DNA of 64,000 bases, from IMG/VR virus record IMGVR_UViG_3300020190_000032, positions 20,316-84,315 of that record. One strand, written 5' to 3'. The notes under the pieces are model-generated. The model made no database searches. It saw only the letters and a list, made by a program, of their open reading frames with translations, and was not told the DNA's origin. Positions 1 through 11,200 of the stretch are shown here, piece after piece. This stretch comes from a virus. Numbering within the stretch: position 1 is the stretch's first letter; each line of letters opens with the position of its first letter. The position numbers and the translations under genes are program-made.

Positions 1-2
1 AT

Positions 3-602
3 GGCGACGGAATACCTGATTCCGACGATCCTGACCGAGATGGAGATGGAGATCCAAATTCATCCGATCCCGATCCAGATGACCCTACGGTTAATTCTTA
101 TACTGAATTGACGGGCTGTAATATCCCAACTGAACAAAGGGAAGTTATATACAGGATGACATTAGGAAACAGGACTCAGACTCTTCCTGGGTCATGGCTG
201 GGCGGGTTCTCACCGAGTCCGGAGGAAATCTCAATGCCGATTAGCTTTAAACCCTTAATACCTGAAGAGCTTCAGGATAAAACAGATGAAGACATGACAA
301 AATTAAACTGTAATATTCTTACTAATAAATTCATCAGCACTGCTACATCCAATATGCGTAACTATGAAAAATATATAAACAAGTATTTAGCTGTTGAGGT
401 TGCAAAAAGAAGAATGGACAATCGCGGCGTTAGAGTTGTTGAAAAAATGCGTCCCGAGTTATTTGAATACTATCCATTTATGCCAATCACAGTTGTTATT
501 AATGCAAACAAGAAAAAACTTTTGACTAGAACAAGTGCGGCGACTTGGGCTTTTGACTCAACAAATGCCCTTTGTTCGCTTGATTGTTATGTACTAAATT
601 AA
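3..602 (+). CDS. Virion-associated protein with Ca-binding-type repeat, 5' truncated
   Basis: The reading frame is open through the left edge, so the gene starts outside the window; the ATG at base 1 is in another frame that stops at 109-111. The first ~30 visible residues read as Asp-rich DGDGIPDSDDPD and DGDGDPNSSDPDPDD, the pattern of thrombospondin type-3-like calcium-binding repeats. The rest (about 165 aa) has no recognised domain. It lies one base upstream of the next ATG, in a run of structural genes, so a tail or surface role is inferred. Confidence 0.75.
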   Translation, partial: GDGIPDSDDPDRDGDGDPNSSDPDPDDPTVNSYTELTGCNIPTEQREVIYRMTLGNRTQTLPGSWLGGFSPSPEEISMPISFKPLIPEELQDKTDEDMTKLNCNILTNKFISTATSNMRNYEKYINKYLAVEVAKRRMDNRGVRVVEKMRPELFEYYPFMPITVVINANKKKLLTRTSAATWAFDSTNALCSLDCYVLN

Positions 603-1469
603 ATGACTACTGCAATCAGCCCAGATCTATTTAATATTTATGCACCAGTTGCGACTGGGTCAACTGGAGTTGTCTTGATTTCTCCTGCATTGCTGCATTT
701 GCCAGCAAAAGCAACATATGTAGTTTTCAATGAGGTTCCTACCGCAGGGGTTATTAAGCTTGACGGTGTCAATATAGTGGCTGGTGTAACAGAGATCTCA
801 AAAGCAGACGTACAGGCAAATAAGCTTCAATGGCATAGCAACCTTCCTAATACTACGCAATTCCTTGATGTATCGTATTTTGGATTTGACGAGAATGATC
901 AAATAGTTTCATTGCTTCAGGTATATTATCCGCCTGACATCGTTAGTGATATAACCATCAATGTAGTCAATGGTGGTAATTTTTTAACTGGTGAAGAAGG
1001 CTTTGGCATAGCTCCAGATGGCGGTGATTTTGACGCTGGAGGATTTGTTATTAATGGTTACTCATATGATGGTGGTGATTTTAATACTGGCGACAGAGTT
1101 GGCGTCGCTCCACCGCCATTAAGTAATTATAATTTCTATGCTGACGGAGAACTGGATCCCGAGGTCGAAAACATCGTAATGCTCTTGGATGAGGATTTGA
1201 TGCCCATCCAAACATCTCAGTTGCCAAATACGCAATTTATTGATTCTGGTGTAATCATGCCGGATCTGCTGTTCAATCTGGATTATACTATTGAGTTGCA
1301 GATTAGCTATGTAACCAAGTTCTTTGAAGGATTTAACTATGGATCAATCGTACCTAATGCTGGCTATGATATCGACTATGGTGCAATTACGTCTGAGCCC
1401 GATGAAGGCTATGACTTCAATAGTATTGTGAATTATGAAGAGCCGGTGCCCGGCAACGTAGCAACCTAA
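603..1469 (+). CDS. Probable virion protein, 288 aa
   Basis: The start follows the upstream stop directly (TAA then ATG), indicating translational coupling. The protein is acidic, rich in Asn, Gly, Asp and Tyr, with beta-type composition. It has a GGDFDAGGF / GGDFNTGDR pair near residues 140-165 and a Tyr/Gly/Asp-rich C-terminus (YDIDYG, YDFNSI). No enzyme motif and no membrane segment were seen. Position at the head of the fibre block suggests a tail or baseplate role; the family is not recognised. Confidence 0.75.
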   Translation: MTTAISPDLFNIYAPVATGSTGVVLISPALLHLPAKATYVVFNEVPTAGVIKLDGVNIVAGVTEISKADVQANKLQWHSNLPNTTQFLDVSYFGFDENDQIVSLLQVYYPPDIVSDITINVVNGGNFLTGEEGFGIAPDGGDFDAGGFVINGYSYDGGDFNTGDRVGVAPPPLSNYNFYADGELDPEVENIVMLLDEDLMPIQTSQLPNTQFIDSGVIMPDLLFNLDYTIELQISYVTKFFEGFNYGSIVPNAGYDIDYGAITSEPDEGYDFNSIVNYEEPVPGNVAT

Positions 1470-1471
1470 TA

Positions 1472-1480
1472 GGCACACTA
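1472..1480 (+). promoter_or_regulatory. Putative phage -10 element GGCACACTA
   Basis: GGCACACTA ends 20 nt before the ATG at 1501, in a 31-nt gap. It belongs to a motif family recurring at the same distance before other genes here. No -35 hexamer and no Shine-Dalgarno are visible. Confidence 0.55.
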
Positions 1481-1500
1481 GTTGAGAAAAATCCGGTCGG

Positions 1501-1929
1501 ATGTCAATTATTAGTACGACCGAATTACAGAGGCAGGCTGTAACAGCGGTCACGGATAGAGACTTTGAGGCAATACTCTTAAACAGCACAAAGCCTTATA
1601 ATTCAACAACGACATACGCATCTTATATCGAAGACGAGCTTGAAACTACTGCCGGTGGATACACTCGCATTCCCTTTACGTTTAACACTTCAGATATAAC
1701 AGTTACGGCAACTGGTGTTCATACTGTTAGCCGGTATTTGACATGGTTTCACAATGGCAATGCAGAAGCCATGAATTTCGATCATATTCTTGTTGTTGAA
1801 AAGGAGTTTGCGCAACCACTTAATTTTTATTATGTTGTTGGCGTCTACAATCTTGGTGTTGGTTATACTTTAAGGCTCTTTGGCGAAAGAGCAAGATTTT
1901 CACTACGTTTTAATGTTAAGAACAAATGA
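1501..1929 (+). CDS. Probable virion structural protein, 142 aa
   Basis: A 142-aa protein without recognised catalytic motif, beta-strand-like throughout (for example GVHTVSRYLTWFHNG and FYYVVGVYNLGVGYTLRL). The ATG has no Shine-Dalgarno but follows the GGCACACTA element by 20 nt. The stop overlaps the next start by 4 bp (ATGA). Its place between structural genes suggests a tail component; function unknown. Confidence 0.75.
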   Translation: MSIISTTELQRQAVTAVTDRDFEAILLNSTKPYNSTTTYASYIEDELETTAGGYTRIPFTFNTSDITVTATGVHTVSRYLTWFHNGNAEAMNFDHILVVEKEFAQPLNFYYVVGVYNLGVGYTLRLFGERARFSLRFNVKNK

Positions 1930-2201
1930 GTAACACAAGTGGCAAGACTTTACTGGACCTAGTAAATGAGTCCGCTCAGGCCAATCGTTTAAACACGGTT
2001 GAAAATGCTTTAGCCGGCGGCGGATTAGGGCAAAAGAATTTCAATGCAACCTGGCGCGGTTTTGAGCTTAACGGGCGCCCTACGGTCAAATACAAAGGAT
2101 CCCTTTACAATGTAAACGGAGACGGCTTCACGGGGCTCCCAATGAATTCTAGCGTGACTTTAAGAGTCGGGAAGAATACGCTGTCTGCTTCCTGGCGATA
2201 A
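1926..2201 (+). CDS. Small structural protein sharing a domain with the next gene
   Basis: A 91-aa protein that starts in a 4-bp ATGA overlap and ends in a TAATG overlap with the 994-aa gene downstream. Residues ~43-85 (W-x-GF-x-LNGRPTVKYKG ... LPMNSSVTLRVG) match the pattern of residues ~38-75 of the downstream protein (EWMGYNSANKPTVKKNG ... LPIGSKVYID). This suggests a duplicated small beta domain. Function is unknown; a virion role is inferred. Confidence 0.75.
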   Translation: MSNTSGKTLLDLVNESAQANRLNTVENALAGGGLGQKNFNATWRGFELNGRPTVKYKGSLYNVNGDGFTGLPMNSSVTLRVGKNTLSASWR

Positions 2202-5185
2202 TGGGTGCATTTGAAGAGCTTCAGAAAAAATTAGACGCTCTTGCCAAGGAAGCCAGAGCTATCCTTCAAGCCAAGAAGGTTAGCGAGATCAAGGGCATTC
2301 CAGGTGAAGCTGAATGGATGGGATACAATTCAGCAAATAAACCAACTGTAAAAAAGAATGGCGAAATACTTATCGTAAAAGCGACATCTTCGATTAATTT
2401 GCCTATTGGCTCTAAAGTTTATATTGATGAAACTTTTACCATACAATATAAAACTAAAAAGCCTCCCAAGAAAGATAAGGCAGACGAAAGGAAACAGGCT
2501 AATTATGACCGCAGGCCATTCAAAAGAAGAAGAAAGGTTCCAATTCCCCCTAAAGTCATCAAGACTGTCAAAGGTTCAACTTGGTTGGTTTACCATGAAT
2601 ACCTTAAAGAATTAAATCTTACAACTGAAGCACAAATAGGTACAAACCCTCAGCTTTTTGGGTGGAGTCTTTTTCTGTCACTGGCCCCGCTAGCGATTCT
2701 TAGCGGAGGCTTACTACTTGGAGTTATCTACTGGACATTGTTTGAATTTAAAATTGAACCAGTTGATCCAATCATTGTAAACGATTTATCTAAGCAAGAA
2801 AATCATCCTGATATTTTAACTAACACAAATTTAAATGCTGATGACTATAATTATTTTCTAATTCTCCAGGGTGTCGTCGATCAACTATTTACAAGTAGCG
2901 GTTTACTGGCTTACCCCCCCAGCCAAGCAGATGGTTTTTGGTTAGGCAAGAATTTAGCAATATCTAATAACATTTTCTTTATTGGCCAAACCAATCAGAC
3001 GAGTGTTGAAACATTTACACCTGGTGCAGGATTAACATTTAGCGACAAGATATTTATTAGGCCTTGGACCTACAATGCTGCTGACAAGTTGGTTGGATTG
3101 TTGACTCATTTTGGTCCAGGCAAAGTTCAAGCTTGTCTATATCGTGTGGTTGGCGTTTTTCCTCCAAAGAGATTTAAGATCAATATTCACGCTTGGCAGA
3201 CACCTGATAGAGAACTGCCTGATTTAAATCCTGCAAGCGAGAATTATTATCAAACTCTGAACGAACTGCTTCCAATGAAGCATAAGCAATTTGTGATTCC
3301 GGATGACATAACAGAGTGGAATTCCTTGCTTGGGAGTGGTATAGTATCAGAAAATGAACAAGATGTTTCCGAGGTGATTCCATATGAGATTATTCCTGCG
3401 CATGACTTCCAGACCTATGATAATCCAGAGGCAGCTTATGATTTGACAAAGTTTGCAGCTTATTCGCAGAATAATTTATATCTAAATTATGTAGTAAAAG
3501 CTTATGCTCCTTGGACTGATTTAGGTGATACCTTTAGGATTAATTATTACGCTTTAAACATTAAAGCGACTAACCTTCCTGATGATGGTGGGATTGAAGT
3601 AAGTTATTCATTCAAACCATGCACGCTTGATTTGCCGGAGGAATTTAAATTTGATGGGAAAATTTATCTTGAAGATCCAAAATTTCCATTGCAGGGTGGT
3701 GAGCGGAATGTAGCCAGAAGGCAGATAACTTATACAATTAAAGGAACTGATGACCCAACCGCAAATGTTAGCCAAGTTGTAATATCAGCGATCAGGGGTG
3801 ATACAGAAAAAAGAGGTCTTCTTTCTGGAAGCGATCCTGACGCAATCCCAGTTTCAATTGATCAGGAGACAGGAAAGTATAAGTATGTCCCTGGACAGAA
3901 TTTAAAGTTTGAGGTTTCAGGCGCACCACAGGGCTTTTTATTGGATACAAATACTGGTGAATATGTGTTTGATCAAAATATCTCACCCTATGCTGTGTAT
4001 AATAACGGCCAAGGAACACAGTTTGATTTTGAATACACGGTGGAGGATTCGGTTGGAACAAAATCGACAGGAATTATTACAATTTATTTGATTGGCGGAA
4101 ACACTGGATTTGTATCAAGTGGATCAGAATTGATAGGATCTATTGCGAGCAGTAGTACTGGCGATGGAGGCGCTCCACCATTAAATGAATGGGACCCGGA
4201 TCCTATTATTGAATCTACCGAAACAGGAGAAGAGCAAACCTTTGAAAAGATTACCACTACGATACCATTGCCGAATGAAGACACTCAAGGTAATGTTTGG
4301 GGTTACGCCGGAAGAAGGGCTCAAGTAAAAATAAAAGATACAGCCCCGCCAATTATTAAACTTAAAGTGGGAGGTCAGTATTTTGATAACCCAGCAGGCT
4401 TTAGTGAAGAAGATTTTATCTTCTCTGTAAAGACTGATCAAGGGCGGATCGGCAGTGCAAACAATTTTATTGCTGATTTTACAGTCAAAAAAGCTAACTA
4501 TGATCGTCTTGGCCCAGACCAAGAACTTACAATTACCTACACGATTGAAGGATTGCTGAACAATGCGCCGTTCGTAGGTAATTTTGAAAATTTGATTGAT
4601 TACCAGAAGAGAAAAATTAGAAGTGATTTTATTAAGTTTGCTTTTGCTGGAGATTGGAGAAAGAATATATTCAATGAAAGACAAGAACAGCCCGCTAATA
4701 ATATTTTTGCTGATGTGGTAGGCGATTCTCCGACTAGAGATACATTAAACTTACCGGAACTGAATATTGATATTACGGAAAGAGATGTGACGGCAAATTG
4801 GATCAGAGAATTTACATGGTATAGCGAAGAAGAGGGCAAAGAAGATCCAAAGTATGCATTGAGATTTCAACAATCTGATGACAGTTCGACTACATATGAA
4901 GATGAGTACGTCAAGATTGTCCCCTTAGCCTGGGATTTTTCAAGCCAGTATAAAGAATTACTGTTTTATGCCGCAGATGATGTAAACAAGATTGAAGCAC
5001 TTGACGAGGAATCGGTCTTGGAGGCGATTGCAAACGCTAGTCAGGTACAAATAAAGAAGAAATGGCTATGGGACGCACTGCCTTTCGGGATGGATCGGAA
5101 TGACCAAACTGGTAAGAAATGGAGGCTTGACAGAGAAAGAACACAACCTCTAAAAGGCTATATGATCTTTGGTTGGTCTAGTTAG
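2201..5185 (+). CDS. Large virion protein with membrane segment and cadherin-like region
   Basis: A 994-aa protein. Its N-terminus begins with a helical stretch and the beta module shared with the preceding gene, followed by a strongly basic linker (residues ~85-120, rich in KKDK and KRRRK). A hydrophobic segment lies at residues ~152-185 (LFLSLAPLAILSGGLLLGV). The middle (~500-640) looks like cadherin/VCBS-type repeats (TYTIKGTDDPTANVSQVVI, FDFEYTVEDSVGT, ITIYLIGG). The membrane segment plus extracellular-type repeats fit a tail or surface protein that may meet the cell envelope. Exact role unknown. Confidence 0.75.
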   Translation: MGAFEELQKKLDALAKEARAILQAKKVSEIKGIPGEAEWMGYNSANKPTVKKNGEILIVKATSSINLPIGSKVYIDETFTIQYKTKKPPKKDKADERKQANYDRRPFKRRRKVPIPPKVIKTVKGSTWLVYHEYLKELNLTTEAQIGTNPQLFGWSLFLSLAPLAILSGGLLLGVIYWTLFEFKIEPVDPIIVNDLSKQENHPDILTNTNLNADDYNYFLILQGVVDQLFTSSGLLAYPPSQADGFWLGKNLAISNNIFFIGQTNQTSVETFTPGAGLTFSDKIFIRPWTYNAADKLVGLLTHFGPGKVQACLYRVVGVFPPKRFKINIHAWQTPDRELPDLNPASENYYQTLNELLPMKHKQFVIPDDITEWNSLLGSGIVSENEQDVSEVIPYEIIPAHDFQTYDNPEAAYDLTKFAAYSQNNLYLNYVVKAYAPWTDLGDTFRINYYALNIKATNLPDDGGIEVSYSFKPCTLDLPEEFKFDGKIYLEDPKFPLQGGERNVARRQITYTIKGTDDPTANVSQVVISAIRGDTEKRGLLSGSDPDAIPVSIDQETGKYKYVPGQNLKFEVSGAPQGFLLDTNTGEYVFDQNISPYAVYNNGQGTQFDFEYTVEDSVGTKSTGIITIYLIGGNTGFVSSGSELIGSIASSSTGDGGAPPLNEWDPDPIIESTETGEEQTFEKITTTIPLPNEDTQGNVWGYAGRRAQVKIKDTAPPIIKLKVGGQYFDNPAGFSEEDFIFSVKTDQGRIGSANNFIADFTVKKANYDRLGPDQELTITYTIEGLLNNAPFVGNFENLIDYQKRKIRSDFIKFAFAGDWRKNIFNERQEQPANNIFADVVGDSPTRDTLNLPELNIDITERDVTANWIREFTWYSEEEGKEDPKYALRFQQSDDSSTTYEDEYVKIVPLAWDFSSQYKELLFYAADDVNKIEALDEESVLEAIANASQVQIKKKWLWDALPFGMDRNDQTGKKWRLDRERTQPLKGYMIFGWSS

Positions 5186-5191
5186 ACGAGC

Positions 5192-5200
5192 GGTATCCTA
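5192..5200 (+). promoter_or_regulatory. Putative phage -10 element GGTATCCTA
   Basis: GGTATCCTA ends 20 nt before the ATG at 5221 in a 35-nt intergenic gap. Same motif family and spacing as before 1501; no Shine-Dalgarno in the leader. Confidence 0.5.
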
Positions 5201-5220
5201 ATGGCAGATTGGCTTTATGA

Positions 5221-8200
5221 ATGGCTCTGCAGATAAGGAGGGTAACAGAAGCGCAGCGCCCTTTGATTACACCTGTTATAGGAGAGCCGGTATATGCATA
5301 CGATTCCAATAAGCTCTATGTTGGGGATGGTACTACACCAGGTGGGATTAATGTCATTGAGACTATCCTTGTGCAGGATTTTCTCGATGCCGAACTGGAA
5401 AATGAAGATTTAATTCATGGTACGTTTATATATTATTCAGACGCCGAGAATAAATGGAAAATTGGCAAGCCAATAATTACGACAAGCGACCTTGAAGATG
5501 TAACCGAAGCAGAGGATCTTGAGCCTGGCTTCATGATCGTTTATAATTCTACGACTGAAAAATGGGTTATTCGAGAACAATTGCCTAAGGCTATCACAGA
5601 TATTGATGGCATCTCTATTGAAGAAAACCTAGCGGTTGATAGTCTTTTAGAGTATAACGAAGAGACCCAGAACTTTGAATCAAAACCAATTCCGCCAGTA
5701 CCTTCAATTGGCGATTTACTTGGTGTTGAAATTACGGATCCCGAGAAGAGGGGTCACATGCTTTTCTTGGATGAAACCACGAATAACTTTTTTAACGAAT
5801 ATGTTTTAAGTACAACCAAGGCAAATTATCACGCAAATTTGTCTAATTTAAATAATCTTGATACCATCAAATATAACGGGACTAGTGGTCTTTTTGAAAA
5901 GAGCACACCGTTTCTTAAAGATGTAAACCTGGTGAGCCTTGATGGCCTTGAGGAACCGCCTCCGGATGATGTCACAATTGAGGTAATCATTAATGACGGA
6001 AAATTTATCTTTGATGAAGTCAGGGTAGCGCCTATCCTCAAACTTTTTAATGATCGTGATTATATCTTTGACCTCTCAGATCCATCTTTACTTGGTAAAA
6101 CATTTAGGTTCTCTACGACACTTGACGGCACACATAGTATTGACCCTCCTGGGGTAATACTGGAAAGTAACAGATTTGTAATTACGGGAACTCCTGGTGT
6201 TGATGGCGAGTTCAGAATAAACTTTACAGGATTTGGAGAAAATCCCCCGCCAAATGACTTTTTCTATTTTTGTGTAGAGGAGCCGGAATTCGGAAATGCA
6301 GTTCAGGTGACGCCACCGCCAGCTCCCAAGCCTTTTGTTATGCAATGGGATGATACGCTGGAAGCTTTTAATGCAAAAAGATTTAGCTATACACTTGGAG
6401 AGTTTGGCAATGTTTTAATCACTTCTGATGAAGAAGGTAATATAGCCAACTATCAAATGTTGAGCTGGGATGCTGGATTACAGAAGTGGACAACTCCTCT
6501 TGACAGAGTTGCTGGTGTTGGCATTGGCAATTCACTGCCTAGGACCAGGACGCAATTCTCAAATGCAATGTGGAGAGGTGGCGTACAGGGCTTAGGGACT
6601 TTTGACTTAAATTTAGAAGACGGAGAAGAACTTAAAAGTATCAAGATTAATCTTGATGAGCTTGAAATTGAAGGACAAGAGGAAGAATTTGATGCATTCT
6701 TCTTTGATAGCGAAGAAGAGCGCGAAGAGTTCATGGAAGCTCTTGAGGAGGCCGAGCGAGCATTAGGTCCTGGTGGGATCTTATCGAGAGAGGCAATTGA
6801 TGCAATTGCCAAAGAAAAAGGCGCAAAAGTAGCGCGAATGAAAACAAATAAAAAGGAATACACTCGTACTGGTAAATCAGCTTTAAATAGACCTGGATTA
6901 GAAGTCGTCGGCGGCGGCGGCGGCGGTTTTGGAGGCGGATTTGGTGGTCTCTCTGGATTAGCTCTCGCCACGGTCGCGGCGGGAGGCGGCGGCGGTGGAG
7001 GCGGCGGCGGGGGCGGTGGTGGAGGTGCTGGATCTGATGAGCCTGGCCTTGACGCACTAACTACGCCAGTTCCAAGTCCGGAAGAAGAGGCTGAGGCATT
7101 TAAAGATGCTTACAAAAATCTTGGTAATAATTTAAAAAAAGTCTTTGGCGCTTTAATGGCAAGGCGTCGTTTATTAAAGAAGTTACTGCCTGATTCACTT
7201 GCTGGTGGTGGCAGTGGCGGTGGGCTTGAACTTGAATTTGAAACCGTAGATCCAACTGGTGCATCAAGTCAAGACAAGCCTCCAATTATGATGGGCTGGA
7301 GAGCTAGTACCGATGTCTATGGTTACTATTATTTCACCTATACCCAGCGTGCATCTGCATTAACTTATAACAGTAGAAATCATTGGCTGCTGGCTCAATC
7401 TTACATGCGACGTTGTGCTTGCACGATAAGCAGGCTGAATACATTTAAAGTTGTTTATTATTATGACGCTGATGATTCCCGCTTTATGGCGGGTGAATGG
7501 CTGCGAATTGTTGAGTGGCAAAATCCTTCATCTCTTTATACAGGACAATTAGACGAATTCACTTCTACAACTATTCGTGACACGCTTGAGGAGTGGGATC
7601 CAGGCACAACTTACAGAAAAGGATCAAGGGTAATTTATGATGATAAGGTTTGGGAATGTCTAATTGAAACCTCAACCGCATCAGCACCTGCTCCAGGTAC
7701 TAAGCCGGCACCGTTATCTGTTAGCGGTGAAACCGTACAAATGTTTGTTGAGATACCGGCATTCAGTGTAAAATCCCAATTGTTCGAAGGTGTTTATCAA
7801 TTAAGATGTACGCCAGGAAAAAATACTTTTGGTGGAAAAACACACCCTGTCTTCAGATTTGGCGAACCTGGTGACGATGCCGACTTTGTTTACGTTGGCG
7901 TTAATTTGCAAACGCAAAGCGCCTTAAGTGTATTGCCAGAGGGTGCAGGCAATATCCAAATTCATGTTAACAATAAAGCTGCACACCGTCAGAATCTAGC
8001 CAATCAGAATGCAGACATTGGAGTCTTCATGTATGACATCAATGTTCATTCTGCGCTTCAGCATTTAATGGTTGCAGAATTTCAAACATTTAATATTGAG
8101 AAACGTCTTGGAGAATGCAATTTAGCCGCTAGTGTTTTACAGTATTCTAATGAACGTTCTTTTAGTCTTAGTCTTGGGAATAGCTCTGGGGCAACACCTC

Positions 8201-11200
8201 CCACGACCGGACAGAATTCCATGCCGGGCGGAATTGTCACCTATAGAGGTATCTTCAGACCATATGGCAACCAAGGTTATTTTATTGATGGCTTGAATGT
8301 TAATGCGGCAGATGGTGCTGCTTGTTTCAACCTGGATGGTGGCCTTCATAATGATGGGGCTGTTCAACCTGCTGGTTATACCTTCTTAGAAAACCTGCCT
8401 AGACCCATTTTGGATGCGAATGGAACTGGAGCATCGTTTATATCTAATTTTTATACATGGCGTAGAACTGATTACAGCGACTTTGTATTCTATTTGCCCA
8501 AAACACTTGGCGGAGGAAGAGATGCTTTACTGGGAGATAGAATTAAATATAGAAATGTTCCAAATACTTCAACCCTAATTGTTCCCAGCACTGGGTCTCC
8601 ATACGCCCCTCCCGTCAATCAAACATTGGGTGAGAATGGCCCATTTAATATGAATCTGCAACCTGCAGTTGGCTCGAATCATGTTTATGGCGTGAGATGG
8701 TGTGTCAAGAGACGTGGTGCTCCTTTGACCCCGAAGACCCAAAAGGTTGGAGAGAAAGACCTAGGTACAATTACAGATGCGAATGGTAACGTTATAGCTA
8801 CGAATGTAGAACAGTCAGCCGCAGAGCCGGGGCAGACTTGGACTAAAGACAAAACAGTTGATGTTTTGGAGGTTGTTGCAGGCAATGACATTAAGACTGG
8901 GGAAGCAGGCACTGCTACTGCAAGTCTTGGGCGAATCGTGGCAAGTAAGTCTGCGGTTTGTATTGGTCTCTGCGACGAAAGTTCAATCTTCCAATATGGA
9001 TCTTATCGCTATGATCGATGGCAAAGTTTTAGATCAGAGTTTCCCAATAGACCTCACTGGTTACTTGTGCCTAGTGAAGGTAATTCTATTTATACTGCAC
9101 CATTTCCACATTCAACGCTTGATTATGGTGCCTTAACAAACATAATAAGTCCTACGCAATTTGGTGGATCGGCCGGCGTAGTTGTTGCCAAAATACCTCC
9201 ACAAGGAAATGGTAGTGGCTTTGTAAATGCCAGTTGGGTTGGTGGTGGTTTTATTGGGAACACCTCCCAGCCAGTTCCAGATAATAGGGAAATTTTAATC
9301 TTAAGATTCCCTATGGGTACTGGAACTGATCAATCTACTCAGTGGACGTACCATTGGTACTATTTTGTTGATGGAACCACGGTTAGCAATACTTTTGTCG
9401 CTGGTTTAGTCCAAACTAGTGTGTTTTCTGAGCAGGCTGACAATAAATGGACATCTGTTGCATGGTCTCCTGGCCTTTCCCGTTATGTGGCTGTAGCTAA
9501 TTTGTATGGTAGCAATGATGTCATGTACAGCGCCAACGGTAAGCGCTGGACAGGGATCTTTGGTTCTTTTGTAAATGCTGGATCACATGGTACAGTCTTA
9601 TGGGCATCTAATATCAATAAGTTTGTATCTTTCTCCGGTTCAGACTCATTACATGGCAATATTTCTACTTCATCAAAGATCGCAACAAGTAGTGATGGTA
9701 TAACTTGGGTTCAGCAAAGCGTCGCGTTATCGCCAAATGCTCCAACGTTGTCATGGTATAAAGCAATAACATGCGCAGCATACTCACCTCAACTTGGATT
9801 AATTGTAGCCCTCTCTCCGCAGAGTGGTCAGCCCGGCGCATCTGTATTGAGAAGTACTAATGGTGTTGACTGGATTCATGGATCTTCTCCAAATAGTGAG
9901 TCATTGAACTGGTCTAGCATTTGCTGGTCGCCCGAAAAGAATTTATTTGTTGCTGTTCATGATACGAACAGTCCGAATTTCAACACTCCAGTGATGACGA
10001 GTCCAGATGGTATCAACTGGACTGCCAGAAGCGTTCCAAATAGTGAAGCAAATAGGTTCAAATCAGTTGTATGGGCTAAAGAACTTGGATTGTTTGTTGC
10101 CATTGGTATTTATGGAACAGCTAACAACGATGTAATGACAAGTCCAGATGGGATTACCTGGACCCTGAGATCTACAAATAAATTTTTGCCATGGAAATCA
10201 ATCGCCTACTCTTCAAAGTTGCAGTTATTAGTCGCAATTACAGATCAGCAAAATGTTAGTGGGGCAATTATTACCAGTCCTGATGGCATTGTTTGGACTA
10301 CCAGGTTAAATCCAGCCCCGGCAAATTCTTGGTCTTCTGTTATTTGGAATCCAGACAGAGAGGAATTTTTGGCTGTGGCTAGTTATGGTGTTGGTGATAG
10401 GGTTATGACAAGTATTGATGGTATCAACTGGTCGACTCAGACAAGCGTTTCTTGGCCGCCGTCAGGCACAATGGGTCAATACATACGATGGGATCACATT
10501 GTTAACGGTGTTGGCACCCAGATTACAACAGGGAATCCACCGGAAATACAAAAGTTTAACCCGATCAGCAAAAATCAAAAGAGTTCTCTGCCTCTTACTT
10601 ATACTTTATCTCCAGGATACAATCCAACCTGGACATCTGCCGGCAGTGAGTTCTTTAAAGCAAATATGGTTTGGATCGCCGATCCAGCCCTTGATGATGG
10701 AGGGGAAAGATCGCTCAAGAGCTTAGAGGACCAAGAGATTACAATTTCCTATCGGATGAGGATACCTTCTGGTATCAGCAGCTTGACTCAGAGCTTGAAG
10801 ATCAAAGGTGCTGCTGACAATCAGATGACCGTTCAAGTCTTAAATCCAGTCACAAATGTAACTTATACTTTGTTGCAGTCTACAAGTTTTGCAAATACGA
10901 CAGAAGTAACCATCCCACTTATACAGGTTGAACAATACTTTAGTCCTCAGCAGGTACATACTCAAGGTAAGTGGCTTGTTTTGATGGTAAAACTTAAAAA
11001 CTTGCCGAGGCCAGGCTTACCACTTACCGAGTTATACAATGTAAATTCATCAGCCTTTGCGCTATCAATTAATGCCACAATTTATGGAACTGAATATACA
11101 TTATTCAACGCAAAGGAATGGGCAAGCATACAACACGCTATCTATGGTCAAGGACTCCATAATCAAATGGGTACGCCAACAAATAGAATGATTGAAGCGG

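Noticed and set aside
1-111. ATG at base 1 as a gene start
   Set aside because: That frame stops at 109-111, whereas another frame is open through the edge and encodes Asp-rich repeats continuous with the downstream protein.
6453-7057. Antisense frames rich in Pro and Arg
   Set aside because: Shadows of the poly-glycine coding tract of the giant fibre.
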